A DNA stretch of 64,000 nucleotides, taken from Ruminococcus sp. GTDB lineage: Bacteria; Bacillota; Clostridia; Oscillospirales; Ruminococcaceae. The DNA lies in assembly GCA_017441505.1 (NCBI GenBank), contig JAFRXL010000043.1, positions 146,660 through 210,659 on the forward strand, read 5' to 3'. The translations under genes were made by a program, and so were the position numbers. Below are positions 50,221-59,217 of the stretch, one piece after another. The notes under the pieces are model-generated. The model was not told the origin of the DNA, did no database searches, and saw only the letters and a list, made by a program, of their open reading frames with translations. Numbering within the stretch: position 1 is the first letter of the stretch; every line of letters starts with the position of its first letter.

Positions 50221-52539
50221 ATGATAATATACATTATTAAAAGAGACGGAAGAAAAGTTCCTTTTAATATACAAAAGATCGCAAACGCTATATTTAAAGC
50301 AGCTCAGACTCGTGGCGGTACAGACTTTAATGTCGCTATGGACGTTGCAGTTGAGGTTTGCAGAGTGTATGAGGAGCAGAATCCGGGCAAAGTGCCAACA
50401 GTAGAAGAAATACAGGACCTCGTTGAAAAGATACTTATCGAAAAAGGTCACGCACAGACTGCCAAGGCTTATATTCTCTATCGTTATGAACGTACACGTT
50501 CTCGTGAGATGAAGACTAACCTCATGTGTGTTCTCAACGAGCTTACATTCAGTCCGGCTAAGGACAGTGATATAAAGCGTGAAAACGCTAATATCGACGG
50601 CGATACTGCAATGGGTACAATGCTCAAATACGGTTCTGTCTCAGCTAAGGAGTACTACGAGATGTATGTGCTTGAGCCGGCTCACGCAAAGGCTCATAGA
50701 GAGGGCGACATACATATCCATGACCTTGATTTCTATACATTGACCACTACCTGCTGTCAGATAGACCTTAAAAAGCTCTTCACAAATGGTTTTTCTACAG
50801 GTCACGGTTATCTCCGTGAACCAAACGATATATCAAGCTATTCCGCTCTTGCTTGTATTGCCATACAGTCAAACCAGAACGATCAGCACGGCGGTCAGAG
50901 CATACCAACATTTGATTACGCTATGGCTGACGGCGTAAAAAAGACTTATGCTTCAAGATATATTCAGAACGTCGCAAGAGCTTTATCGCTCATCGGCGGA
51001 GTGGAAAATGAAACTGAAACAGCAAAGTCGATAAAGGATGAGATCAGCGAAAAATACGGTCTCAGACCAATTCTTGCAAATGATAACGGCTATCAGGAGA
51101 AGGAAATGGAGCTCCTCCTGAATTATGTCGATAAGGATACAGCTGAAAAAATACAGGCGTTCGCAAAGAAAAATGCCGAAAAGGAAGCCGACAGAGCTAC
51201 ATATCAGGCTATGGAAGCTCTTATCCATAACCTTAATACCATGAACAGCCGTGCAGGTGCTCAGACACCGTTCAGCTCAATAAACTACGGAACCGATACA
51301 TCTCCGGAAGGAAGAATGGTAATAAAGAACGTCCTTCTCGCACAGGAAGCAGGACTCGGAAACGGCGAGACTCCTATCTTCCCGATCCATATTTTCAAGA
51401 TCAAGGACGGCATAAACTATAATCCGACAGACCCGAACTATGACCTGTTCAAACTCGCCTGTCGTGTGTCTGCAAAGAGACTTTTCCCGAACTTCTCATT
51501 TATAGATGCTCCGTACAATCTAAAGTACTATAAAGAGGGCGATCCGGACACTGAGATAGCTTACATGGGATGCCGTACAAGAGTTATCGGCAATAACTAT
51601 GATCCGTCAAGAGAGATAGTAACAGGCAGAGGAAACCTCAGCTTCACATCTATCAATCTTCCGAGACTTGCTATTAAATCAGACCATAACGTAGGTCTTT
51701 TCTTCGAGAAGCTTGAAGCTATGATGGACCTCGCTATTGACCAGCTCATGCATAGATTCCGCATACAGTGTCAGAAGAGAGTAAGAAACTTCCCATTCCT
51801 TATGGGACAGGGAATATGGATAGACTCCGATAAGCTCTCTCCGGACGACACTATCGGCGATGTACTGAAACACGGAACATTGTCAGTCGGATTTATCGGA
51901 CTTGCAGAAGCTCTTAAAGCTCTTATCGGAGCTCATCACGGAGAAAGTGAGGAAGCTCGTGAGCTCGGTATCGAGATAGTCACAGCTATGAGAGCACGTC
52001 TTGATGAAGAGGCTAAGCGTACAGGACTTAACTTCTCACTTCTCGCTACACCTGCCGAAGGTCTTTCCGGTCGTTTCGTTCGTATGGACGCTAAGAAATA
52101 CGGCATTATCGAAGGTGTAACTGACCGTGATTACTATACAAACTCATTCCACGTACCGGTTTATTATCCGATAAGTGCCTTTGAGAAGATAAAGATAGAA
52201 GCTCCGTATCACGAGCTTACAAATGCCGGACATATAAGCTATATTGAGCTTGACGGCGACCCGCTTGAAAATCTTGCTGCTTTCGAAAAGATAGTACGCT
52301 GCATGAAGGAGTCCGGAATAGGCTATGGAGCTATAAATCATCCTGTTGACCGTGACCCTTGCTGCGGATATACCGGTATAATAGGTGATACCTGTCCATG
52401 CTGCGGACGTAAGGAGCATGATAACTCCGTTGCCTTTGACCGCATCCGTCGTATTACCGGATACCTTGTAGGTACGCTCGACCGCTTCAATAACGGAAAG
52501 CGTTCGGAAGAAAGGGACAGAGTAAAACATAATATATAA
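50221..52539 (+). CDS. nrdD: Anaerobic ribonucleoside-triphosphate reductase
   Basis: Class III reductase that makes dNTPs under anaerobic conditions by glycyl-radical chemistry. The N-terminal ATP-cone (residues 1-95, IIKRDGRKVPFNIQKIANAI) gives allosteric control. The large barrel contains HDLDFYTLTTTCCQ and NLSFTSINLPRL. The C-terminus has the zinc site CCGYTGIIGDTCPCCGRKE and the glycyl-radical region RITGYLVG. Length (772 aa) is normal. The activase gene follows at 9 bp. Confidence 0.96.
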   Translation: MIIYIIKRDGRKVPFNIQKIANAIFKAAQTRGGTDFNVAMDVAVEVCRVYEEQNPGKVPTVEEIQDLVEKILIEKGHAQTAKAYILYRYERTRSREMKTNLMCVLNELTFSPAKDSDIKRENANIDGDTAMGTMLKYGSVSAKEYYEMYVLEPAHAKAHREGDIHIHDLDFYTLTTTCCQIDLKKLFTNGFSTGHGYLREPNDISSYSALACIAIQSNQNDQHGGQSIPTFDYAMADGVKKTYASRYIQNVARALSLIGGVENETETAKSIKDEISEKYGLRPILANDNGYQEKEMELLLNYVDKDTAEKIQAFAKKNAEKEADRATYQAMEALIHNLNTMNSRAGAQTPFSSINYGTDTSPEGRMVIKNVLLAQEAGLGNGETPIFPIHIFKIKDGINYNPTDPNYDLFKLACRVSAKRLFPNFSFIDAPYNLKYYKEGDPDTEIAYMGCRTRVIGNNYDPSREIVTGRGNLSFTSINLPRLAIKSDHNVGLFFEKLEAMMDLAIDQLMHRFRIQCQKRVRNFPFLMGQGIWIDSDKLSPDDTIGDVLKHGTLSVGFIGLAEALKALIGAHHGESEEARELGIEIVTAMRARLDEEAKRTGLNFSLLATPAEGLSGRFVRMDAKKYGIIEGVTDRDYYTNSFHVPVYYPISAFEKIKIEAPYHELTNAGHISYIELDGDPLENLAAFEKIVRCMKESGIGYGAINHPVDRDPCCGYTGIIGDTCPCCGRKEHDNSVAFDRIRRITGYLVGTLDRFNNGKRSEERDRVKHNI

Positions 52540-52548
52540 GGTGATAAA

Positions 52549-53049
52549 ATGAAACTCAGGATAGCTGGGACTGTAAATGATTCAATAGTAGACGGTCCCG
52601 GAATAAGGTTTACAATATTCACACAAGGCTGCCCTCACAACTGTGAGGGCTGTCATAATCCCCAGACCCATTCGTTTGAGGGCGGGGAGATAGTCGATAC
52701 AGACGAGCTTCTTGAAAAAATAAAGGGGAATCCGCTCCTTGACGGTGTGACTTTCAGTGGCGGAGAGCCTTTCTGTCAGGCTGAGGCACTTGCTGAGCTT
52801 GGAAAGAAAGTGAAAGAGCTCGGCATGAACGTCATAACTTATACAGGTTATACTTTTGAGAAGCTCTGGTCTGAACGTGACAAAGAGCACTGGGGCGAAC
52901 TTCTTGAAGTTACCGATCATCTCATTGACGGTCCTTTCGTACTTGCTCAGAAGGACTGGGAGATAAAATTCAGGGGGAGTTCAAATCAGCGATATATAGA
53001 CTGTCAGGCATCGTTAAAAGAGGGCAGGGCAGTTGAATGCGAACCATAA
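52549..53049 (+). CDS. nrdG: Anaerobic ribonucleotide reductase-activating protein (radical SAM)
   Basis: The 166-aa product has the radical SAM cluster motif CPHNCEGCH (CxxxCxxC) near residue 28, the nearby NDSIVDGPGIRFTIF, and GVTFSGGEPFCQ. It generates the glycyl radical on NrdD using S-adenosylmethionine. It is cotranscribed with nrdD and ends at a terminator. Confidence 0.95.
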   Translation: MKLRIAGTVNDSIVDGPGIRFTIFTQGCPHNCEGCHNPQTHSFEGGEIVDTDELLEKIKGNPLLDGVTFSGGEPFCQAEALAELGKKVKELGMNVITYTGYTFEKLWSERDKEHWGELLEVTDHLIDGPFVLAQKDWEIKFRGSSNQRYIDCQASLKEGRAVECEP

Positions 53050-53090
53050 AAAGTCCGGAAGCAATTAAAGCTTCCGGACTTTCTTTTATA
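53050..53090 (+). terminator. Terminator after nrdG
   Basis: Perfect 13-bp stem, AAAGTCCGGAAGC (53050-53062) with GCTTCCGGACTTT (53070-53082), followed by CTTTTAT. Confidence 0.9.
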
Positions 53091-53111
53091 ATCAAGTTAG
53101 TCATAATTTTT

Positions 53112-53308
53112 CAGGGCAAAAAAATCCGCCTTGCCGTCATATAGTGAATGAAACCCGCACTCAGCAGGTGGGTAAACGCCCGAATGTTTCTCGCTCCCTT
53201 CTTCCCGTGGGGAGGTCTGCAGTCCGCAAACGGAGCTGAATTCCCTTAGAAAATGTGTTGGATCAAATGAACTATACTTCACCGAACAAGGCAGAATATT
53301 TATTTGTT
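53112..53308 (-). ncRNA. ssrS: Candidate 6S RNA
   Basis: The minus strand has a strong promoter, no sensible reading frame, and a T run (53124-53118) at the end. The ~195-nt transcript can close end to end: GCCTTG near the 5' end pairs with CAAGGC near the 3' end, and TATAGT pairs with ACTATA further in. Inside, TTCAGC pairs with GCTGAG, and CTCCC with GGGAG forms the tip. A long unpaired 5' strand in the middle (GATCCAACACATTTTCTAAG) gives the large central bubble of 6S RNA, which binds RNA polymerase. The assignment is from shape and size only. Confidence 0.55.
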
Positions 53309-53314
53309 GTATAT

Positions 53315-53343
53315 ATTATAACACATACAAAGTAAAAAATCAA
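53315..53343 (-). promoter_or_regulatory. Promoter of the candidate 6S RNA
   Basis: On the minus strand TTGATT (53343-53338), 17-bp spacer, TATAAT (53320-53315). Confidence 0.75.
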
Positions 53344-53382
53344 TACTTTTTTTATGGAAAATTATTAAAAAACGGTAAAAAT

Positions 53383-53676
53383 TTATGATTCATCGAAAGC
53401 TTCCTGCATACGTTCGAGGAAAAATGCAGATACACGGTCGAATTCATCGTCATCATCAATAGAAGCGAGTATCTCCTCGCCGTTCTCCTCAATAGTTTTA
53501 AGGAAGATCAGATCGCAGTCTGCGTTCAGAAAATCGTCATCTTCAATAGCTGGGACCATAGCAAAGTACTGTTCGCCGTCAAGCTCAGCAGCATCGATAA
53601 GCTCAAAATTCTTTTTGTTACCCTCATCATCGATAAGCTCGAAAAGCTCAGGGGTATATTCATTCATTTCAGACAT
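53383..53676 (-). CDS. DUF1292 (YrzB-like) acidic protein
   Basis: The ~97-aa product matches the DUF1292 family: FELIDDEGNKKNFELIDAAE, then GEQYFAMVPA and NADCDLIFLKTIEENGEE. It is strongly acidic and cytoplasmic, and its role is unknown. In many Firmicutes the family is encoded near alaS-yrrL, not here. The start at 53676 has GGAG about 10 nt upstream; upstream in-frame codons extend into a non-conserved leader. Confidence 0.8.
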   Translation of the reverse strand: MSEMNEYTPELFELIDDEGNKKNFELIDAAELDGEQYFAMVPAIEDDDFLNADCDLIFLKTIEENGEEILASIDDDDEFDRVSAFFLERMQEAFDES

Positions 53677-53856
53677 AGATATGCTCCAATCCGGCGTAAG
53701 CCATGTAATGTACTTATTATACACTATTACAGGATAAAAAGCAAGAGGAAATGATTGACGGAATTGTGCTTTGGCTATTATGCACTATAGAGCGTGTGGT
53801 CGATTGTTACAAATGCCGAAATACACTAAAATATATCAAAATCTTAAAAATAACTA

Positions 53857-53885
53857 TTGACTTTTGCTAAAGGATGTGGTAATAT
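53857..53885 (+). promoter_or_regulatory. Promoter of the large noncoding RNA
   Basis: TTGACT (53857-53862), 17-bp spacer, TAATAT (53880-53885). TATAAT at 53885-53890 is an alternative -10 with poorer spacing. Confidence 0.6.
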
Positions 53886-53891
53886 ATAATC

Positions 53892-54656
53892 AAGGAAAGG
53901 GAAAGACCTAAGGACGAAAGTCAAGGGAGTTCCCAAAGCTGAATTTACTTGGACTGAGGGTCAAACCTCAATGTAAATTATTCTATGCGGAAGGGAGAGT
54001 GAGTCCAATGGAAGAAACTCCAGTACAGCAGCGTGAAGCCGGTGGGCTTGCTGAGTAATTGAATCGAATTAGAGGGAATATAGGTCACATAGACTTGTTC
54101 CAACGATTGAAGTTACGAAATAATATGATTTGATTATAAAGCTGACGTATTGCTGAATTGGAAAAACGGCTTCATGTCTAAACTCAATTTGGATACAGGA
54201 TTATCTGAAATTTCGACAATGAGTCTTTAGATATATTGCTAAAATTTTAGTGAAAAGGTTGGATTCCAATGAGAATTTAGGAAAAACTTTAAAATATTGC
54301 AATGCTCATGCCGGAGCGGACGGCTTCGGGTGGAATGTGAGTAAATACAATTAAAAGGTGATTCCAATGGGAAAAATTTACATCGCTTAATTACTTTATA
54401 ATATGGTCTGTCTTTGCATCATGATCTGAAGTGTAATTGCTGTAGCAATTAGCAGCAAAATATGCAGAGTAGAGTGATGAATGGCTTTGATAGGCTCGTA
54501 AAGGATGATGTACTATGAAAATGAGGTACAGATTAGAATTCTGATATGAAAGGAATGAGTCCAAAGGGTAATTTAGCAAAGTGATGAAAGTCGCTTAAAA
54601 TTATAAAATACAATTGAATATTAATAGAAGCCCCGAAGGTCTCTCGGGGCTTTTTA
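53892..54656 (+). ncRNA. Large structured noncoding RNA (~765 nt), ROOL-like candidate
   Basis: A promoter and a strong terminator bracket ~765 nt without any protein-coding frame on either strand that has a ribosome site. Many local stems are visible by eye: GGAC-GAAA-GTC; AATTTAC (near 53943) with GTAAATT enclosing TGAGG/CCTCA; CAGC...GCTG enclosing AAGCC/GGCTT; AATTGCT with AGCAATT near 54440. A motif GA(G/T)TCCAA(T/A)GG recurs at 54001, 54261, 54360 and 54557 after purine-rich leaders. Size, purine-rich joints and host type fit the large ornate RNAs (ROOL, GOLLD, OLE); ROOL, first found in rumen bacteria, is my best guess. It lacks RNase P and tmRNA signatures. Confidence 0.65.
54629..54656. 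terminator. Terminator between the large RNA and rarA
   Basis: AGCCCCGA (54629-54636) pairs with TCGGGGCT (54644-54651), followed by TTTTAT. It can serve both the RNA and the convergent rarA gene. Confidence 0.85.
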
Positions 54657-54658
54657 TG

Positions 54659-55930
54659 TTACTTGATTTTTTCAAGAAGACTTTTACGGTACAAAAGTGC
54701 AGACTGCTCCTGCTTATTATCTCCGAATTCATAATAAACACGATCTTTCAGAGCGTCCGGCAGATATTGCTGCTTTACATAATGGTATGGGAAATTATGG
54801 GGATAAAGATAATGCTGACCAACTACAGCAGCTCCGCTGCCGTCAAAATGTTTGTTTTGCAGGTGGCGTGGGAAATCAAGTGCATCACAGCTCTTTACAT
54901 CAGCCAAAGCCGCATCTATAGCCATACAAGCACTGTTGGACTTTGGTGCGGTCGCAAGCAGGATAGTAGCCTCAGCTATCGGGAGCTTAGCTTCCGGAAG
55001 TCCGAGCTGAAGTGCAGAATCTACGCAGGCTTTGGTCACGACAATTGCCTGCGGATAGGCGAGACCGACATCTTCACTTGCAATGCAGAGCAGTCGGCGG
55101 CAGAGCGAGATAATGTCTCCGGCTTCGATAAGTCTTGCAGCATAGTGCAGAGCAGCATTTTCGTCCGATCCACGCACCGACTTATGGAACGCTGAGAGGA
55201 TGTCATAATGCTGATCTCCGTCACGGTCGTACCGCATATTGCTGCGTTGAGCAAGTATCTTCAATGAATCCTCAGTTATGGTAACCTTACCGTCAGAGGC
55301 TTCACCGCAAAGTACAGCGAGCTCCGCAGTATTCATTGCTTTTCTTACATCTCCTCCGCAGCTGAATGCGATCGTTTTCAAAATTTCGTCATCAGCGACT
55401 ATTTCGTATCCGTTTTCCTCCGAGAGAATATTGAATGCCCGCTGGATAGCCGGAATCAGCTGTTGTGCTGAGACCGGTTTGAATTCAAATACGGTACTCC
55501 GGCTTATAACAGCGTTATATACCGAAAAATACGGGTTTTCTGTGGTCGACGCAATAAGAGTGATGTCACCGTTTTCAATGTACTCCAGCAGACTTTGCTG
55601 CTGCTTTTTATTAAGGTACTGTATCTCATCAAGATAAAGAAGAATACCGTTTTCGCTTCCAAACGTACCTATCTCCGCAACTACATCCTTTATGTCGGAA
55701 ATGGATGCGTTCGTACCGTTGAGTTTATACAGCGACATTCCGCAGTTTTCGGCGATAATTCGGGCAACAGTGGTCTTTCCCACTCCAGACGGACCGTAAA
55801 AAATCATGTTTGGTACAGTACCGCTTTCAATTATTTTGCGGAGCGGCTTTCCAGCTCCGAGAATATGCTCCTGACCAACTACATCGGCAAGAGTTTTAGG
55901 TCTGATCTTATCTGCTAATGGTGCGGACAT
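54659..55930 (-). CDS. rarA: Replication-associated recombination ATPase RarA (MgsA)
   Basis: Clamp-loader-like AAA+ ATPase that acts at stalled replication forks. The 423-aa product starts MSAPLADKIRPKTLADVVGQ, then Walker A GPSGVGKTTVA (about 45-55), Walker B ILLYLDEIQYL, sensor 1 STTENPYFSV, and the C-terminal tetramerisation domain (SAFHKSVRGSDENAALHYAA; then ARLIEAGDI). Length is normal. AAGGAG precedes the ATG. It lies 17 bp downstream of the GNAT gene, so the two share a transcript. Confidence 0.94.
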   Translation of the reverse strand: MSAPLADKIRPKTLADVVGQEHILGAGKPLRKIIESGTVPNMIFYGPSGVGKTTVARIIAENCGMSLYKLNGTNASISDIKDVVAEIGTFGSENGILLYLDEIQYLNKKQQQSLLEYIENGDITLIASTTENPYFSVYNAVISRSTVFEFKPVSAQQLIPAIQRAFNILSEENGYEIVADDEILKTIAFSCGGDVRKAMNTAELAVLCGEASDGKVTITEDSLKILAQRSNMRYDRDGDQHYDILSAFHKSVRGSDENAALHYAARLIEAGDIISLCRRLLCIASEDVGLAYPQAIVVTKACVDSALQLGLPEAKLPIAEATILLATAPKSNSACMAIDAALADVKSCDALDFPRHLQNKHFDGSGAAVVGQHYLYPHNFPYHYVKQQYLPDALKDRVYYEFGDNKQEQSALLYRKSLLEKIK

Positions 55931-55947
55931 TGTTTTTCTCCTTTATC

Positions 55948-56409
55948 TTATTTAAAATTATCAGCGAGTTCCATTTTCAACAGCGGTACCCATTCGTCCT
56001 CTATCATTTTTTCGCCTGTGAGCTTGAATCCGTGACTTTGATAAAATGCAATACCTCTCGTATTATACTCCAGTGCCCACAGAAAAGAAATACCACATTC
56101 ATTTACTGCGTATTCAAGCAGTTTCGCACCGATTCCCTGACTTTGAAACTGTGGCTCGACATATAATTTTTCAAGCTCATTTCCATTGACTCGCATGATG
56201 CCTTTTATGATGCCGTCATTATAGACATAAGTCCTTTTTATCATGTCGGCATCATTCAGAAATTCAGCGGCTGTGTCCATTACGTTCAGTTCTCCGAAAT
56301 AAAATGGGTCGTTTTTGAAAAAGGGATAGAAATTTACACGATAATTGGTGACTATGATTTCTGCAACTCTTGATGCATCGGATTCTGTTGCCTGACGGAT
56401 ATTTCTCAT
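55948..56409 (-). CDS. GNAT-family N-acetyltransferase
   Basis: The 153-aa product has the GNAT acetyl-CoA loop in LYVEPQFQSQGIGAKLLEYA (about residues 80-99, Q-x-x-G-I-G) and the closing motif NTRGIAFYQSHGFKLTGE. The substrate cannot be predicted. GGAG lies 8 nt before the ATG. It is first in a two-gene unit with rarA. Confidence 0.85.
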   Translation of the reverse strand: MRNIRQATESDASRVAEIIVTNYRVNFYPFFKNDPFYFGELNVMDTAAEFLNDADMIKRTYVYNDGIIKGIMRVNGNELEKLYVEPQFQSQGIGAKLLEYAVNECGISFLWALEYNTRGIAFYQSHGFKLTGEKMIEDEWVPLLKMELADNFK

Positions 56410-56434
56410 AACTTACTCCATTATATAATTTTAA

Positions 56435-56459
56435 AGGGACGGACAGCTCGTCCGTCCCT
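56435..56459 (-). terminator. Terminator after glyA
   Basis: AGGGACGGAC (56435-56444) pairs with GTCCGTCCCT (56450-56459). On the minus strand it is followed by TTAAAATT, a weak T tract. It lies 14 nt after the glyA stop. Confidence 0.6.
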
Positions 56460-56472
56460 AAATATTAACAAA

Positions 56473-57729
56473 TTACTTATAAAGTGGGAACTTCTCGCAG
56501 ATAGCGTTAACGCCGGCACGGATCTCGTCAGCCTTGTTCTCGAAATCAGTAGCACAGAGGTAGATGTACTCAGCGATCTTTTCCATTTCCTCAACGCCGA
56601 GACCTCTTGTAGTAACAGCAGGAGTACCGATTCTGATACCGCTTGTTACGAAAGGCTTTTCAGGGTCATTGTGGATAGCGTTCTTATTTACAGTGATGTA
56701 AACCTCGTCAAGTCTGTGCTCAAGCTCCTTACCGGTGATATTGAACGGACGGAGGTCAACGAGCATAAGGTGGTTATCAGTACCGCCGGAAACGAGGTTG
56801 AATCCTCTCTTGAGGAGACCGTCAGCGAGAGCCTTAGCGTTAGCAACGATTCTCTGCTGATAGTCCTTGAACTCAGGCTTGAGGGCCTCACCGAAGCAAA
56901 CAGCCTTAGCAGCGATTGTATGCATAAGAGGACCACCCTGAGTACCTGGGAATATAGCGGAATTTATCTTCTTAGCGAGGAACTCGTTGTTTGTGAGGAT
57001 AAGACCGCCTCTTGGTCCACGGAGGGTCTTGTGAGTTGTAGTGGTAACGATGTCAGCATAAGGAACAGGTGACTCGTGGCAGCCAGCAGCAACAAGACCA
57101 GCGATATGAGCCATATCAACCATAAGGAGAGCACCGACAGCTCTTGCGATCTCTGAGAGACGCTTGAAATCGAGAGCACGTGGATAAGCAGAAGCACCGG
57201 CAACGATAAGTTTAGGCTTATTCTTGTTTGCGAGCTTGTAGACTTCATCATAGTTTATTGTCTCGGTCTCGTCATCAAGTCCATAAGAAACGAAGTTGAA
57301 GAACTTACCGGAGATATTAACAGGTGAACCGTGAGTGAGGTGACCACCGTCTGCAAGGCTCATACCGAGAACAGTATCGCCTGGCTGGAGAAGAGCGAAG
57401 TAAACAGCAGTGTTAGCCTGAGCACCGGAATGTGGCTGTACGTTAGCATACTTAGCACCGAAGAGTTTGCAAGCTCTTTCGATAGCGATAGCCTCTACCT
57501 CATCAACGCACTGGCATCCGCCGTAGTAACGTTTTCCCGGATAACCCTCAGCATATTTATTAGTAAGAACACTGCCCATAGCAGCCATTACAGCAGGGGA
57601 AACGATATTCTCACTTGCGATGAGTTCGAGATTTCTCTGCTGACGAGCAAGCTCCTTGTCCATAGCTTCGCCAACAGCAGGATCATAGCCTTTAACGAAA
57701 CCGATTGAATCCATAAGATCGTTGTACAT
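56473..57729 (-). CDS. glyA: Serine hydroxymethyltransferase
   Basis: PLP enzyme converting serine and tetrahydrofolate to glycine and methylene-tetrahydrofolate. The 418-aa product has [24 protein letters not shown], the PLP lysine motif [14 protein letters not shown], and [11 protein letters not shown]. The ATG at 57729 has AAAGGAG 10 nt upstream; a GTG 9 nt earlier is less likely. Length is normal. It is a single gene. Confidence 0.95.
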   Translation of the reverse strand: MYNDLMDSIGFVKGYDPAVGEAMDKELARQQRNLELIASENIVSPAVMAAMGSVLTNKYAEGYPGKRYYGGCQCVDEVEAIAIERACKLFGAKYANVQPHSGAQANTAVYFALLQPGDTVLGMSLADGGHLTHGSPVNISGKFFNFVSYGLDDETETINYDEVYKLANKNKPKLIVAGASAYPRALDFKRLSEIARAVGALLMVDMAHIAGLVAAGCHESPVPYADIVTTTTHKTLRGPRGGLILTNNEFLAKKINSAIFPGTQGGPLMHTIAAKAVCFGEALKPEFKDYQQRIVANAKALADGLLKRGFNLVSGGTDNHLMLVDLRPFNITGKELEHRLDEVYITVNKNAIHNDPEKPFVTSGIRIGTPAVTTRGLGVEEMEKIAEYIYLCATDFENKADEIRAGVNAICEKFPLYK

Positions 57730-57861
57730 TTTAAGCACTCCTTTGAATAATATTTAAGAAATAAACTTATACGAATATTTACCATATAATTATACAATAA
57801 ATCCGCAGAAATTTCAATAGGTAAAGTAAAAAAACTTTTAAAGAATATCAGACCGTCAAAA

Positions 57862-58743
57862 TTACGGATGTAAACCGCAGTCAACAAGGAAGGTATCAAG
57901 CGTCATATCCGGATTATTTGAGCGGAGAGCGTAATAGCTTAATGCGAGTGAAGCATCAGAGCCGTCAACAGAGCCGTCAAAATTTATATCGCCGTTTTTA
58001 ACAACGAGCTCATTCGGAACATATCCGGAAACGCTGCCGTTGTTTGCATAATGGTAGAGAATAAGACTTGCATCAGAGCCGTCTATATCGCTGCTGCCGT
58101 CAACATCACCGATATTTGGCACGTAATTGATCTCATAAGAACCTATTGACTTATCCTGTCCGATAGGGTAAACCGAGATAGTTGCTTTATCACTGCCTTT
58201 GAAAGCTTCATCAAGCGTATTCGGCTGAACTGTACAGGTAGATGTAATATCGGTCTCTGAAACTGTTTCTTTGTAATTGCCGTTTTTATCAAGAGTACTG
58301 GTCTGAGTGGTCATTGTTATAGTAACTTTTAGTCCGTTAGAAAACACTTTTCCTTTATCAGCAAGATATGTTTTTATTGCAGGGTACTGTTTTAATGAGA
58401 TAACAGCAGTACGTGAAAGAGCTTTTATAGTTGTATTCTGAGTAATTGTCATAGGAGTTTGGTCCCATGCAGCGAAAGCACGTTCAGTATTCACGTCGAC
58501 GTGTTCTTTCATAGAGGACGTATCGATCTTAGAGTAGTCGATGATCTCATTTTTAGAAACCGTCACCTTAGTGAAGACGTTGCCGTTGAAATCAAGACAG
58601 GTGAGGGTATATGTAACAGGCTTCTGTGGGTCAGACTGAGAGACATTAGATGTCAGTTTGCCGAGTGCCAAAGTCTGCATCGGAGCAGATGCTGTCCACA
58701 TTGCGGACGCTGTCAAAAGAGCTATTAGCGGTTTGATCTTCAT
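57862..58743 (-). CDS. Dockerin-bearing secreted protein of unknown function
   Basis: The 293-aa product has a signal peptide (1-26), a ~190-residue region with no recognised catalytic domain (rich in Thr, Lys and beta-type sequence, containing VTYTLTCLDFNGNVFTKVTV), and a complete C-terminal dockerin (about 212-282) with loops GDVDGSSDIDGSDAS and GDINFDGSVDGSDAS. It should attach to a cohesin of the cellulosome. A small membrane protein is encoded 27 bp upstream on the same strand. Confidence 0.8.
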   Translation of the reverse strand: MKIKPLIALLTASAMWTASAPMQTLALGKLTSNVSQSDPQKPVTYTLTCLDFNGNVFTKVTVSKNEIIDYSKIDTSSMKEHVDVNTERAFAAWDQTPMTITQNTTIKALSRTAVISLKQYPAIKTYLADKGKVFSNGLKVTITMTTQTSTLDKNGNYKETVSETDITSTCTVQPNTLDEAFKGSDKATISVYPIGQDKSIGSYEINYVPNIGDVDGSSDIDGSDASLILYHYANNGSVSGYVPNELVVKNGDINFDGSVDGSDASLALSYYALRSNNPDMTLDTFLVDCGLHP

Positions 58744-58770
58744 TAATTTAACCTCCTGATAATGGTCGTA

Positions 58771-59010
58771 TTAGCTGTCGTGCTTATTTTTGTTTTTTTC
58801 ATTTGACCTTTTCCTGCGTAACCTGAATGTTATAAAAGCAGAAATGATCGATGAAATTGTAAAAATAAGAAGAACTATTATAATAGTTACCCCTTTTGAA
58901 GGAGAGCGCGTGCTGTCATCAGCAGCGAATGAACTGAGAAGTTCTAAAGGAAACATAGTGAAAATTGATGAAATTGCAGCAGAGATCAATATTTTAAGTT
59001 TATCAGACAC
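58771..59010 (-). CDS. Small membrane protein upstream of the dockerin gene
   Basis: Likely GTG start at 59010 with GGAGAG 6 nt upstream. The 79-aa product has a hydrophobic N-terminal segment (ILISAAISSIFTMFPLELL), a short polar stretch, a second membrane segment (VTIIIVLLIFTISSIISAF) and a strongly basic tail (RLRRKRSNEKNKNKH). The order signal-short ectodomain-membrane-basic tail resembles a sorting signal without an LPxTG motif. The role is unknown; cotranscription with the dockerin gene is likely. Confidence 0.6.
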   Translation of the reverse strand: MSDKLKILISAAISSIFTMFPLELLSSFAADDSTRSPSKGVTIIIVLLIFTISSIISAFITFRLRRKRSNEKNKNKHDS

Positions 59011-59082
59011 AAGTATCTCTCCTTTTCTTTTACATTGAGTATATCATATTTCATAAAATTTGTCTATAGGCAATATGATAAA

Positions 59083-59108
59083 TAAAAAACCGCACAGAAA
59101 GTGCGGTT
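59083..59108 (-). terminator. Terminator of tRNA-Leu transcript
   Basis: On the minus strand AACCGCAC pairs with GTGCGGTT across a 5-nt loop, followed by TTTTT. Confidence 0.8.
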
Positions 59109-59117
59109 CATGCTGAT

Positions 59118-59204
59118 TGGTGCCGCTGACCGGACTTGAACCGGTACGGATTTTACTCCGAGGGATTTTAAGTCCCTTGTGTCTGCCTATTCCACCACAG
59201 CGGC
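59118..59204 (-). tRNA. tRNA-Leu (anticodon TAA)
   Basis: The minus strand has acceptor arms GCCGCTG/CAGCGGC, an anticodon stem AGGGA/TCCCT with loop containing TAA, a long variable arm (CGGAGTAAAATCCG), a T arm with GGTTCAAGTCC, and an encoded CCA. The long variable arm confirms a leucine type. Confidence 0.93.
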
Positions 59205-59217
59205 AATCAACTTTAAT

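Noticed and set aside
54391-54579. Minus-strand 62-codon frame inside the large RNA
   Set aside because: No ribosome site and low-quality composition; it lies within the structured RNA.
53892-54656. RNase P RNA, tmRNA or group I/II intron for the large RNA
   Set aside because: The conserved RNase P core words, the tmRNA tRNA-like ends and tag frame, and intron core or reverse transcriptase signatures were not found by eye.
54614-55195. Plus-strand frame opposite rarA
   Set aside because: It overlaps the terminator and the well-supported rarA gene; no ribosome site.
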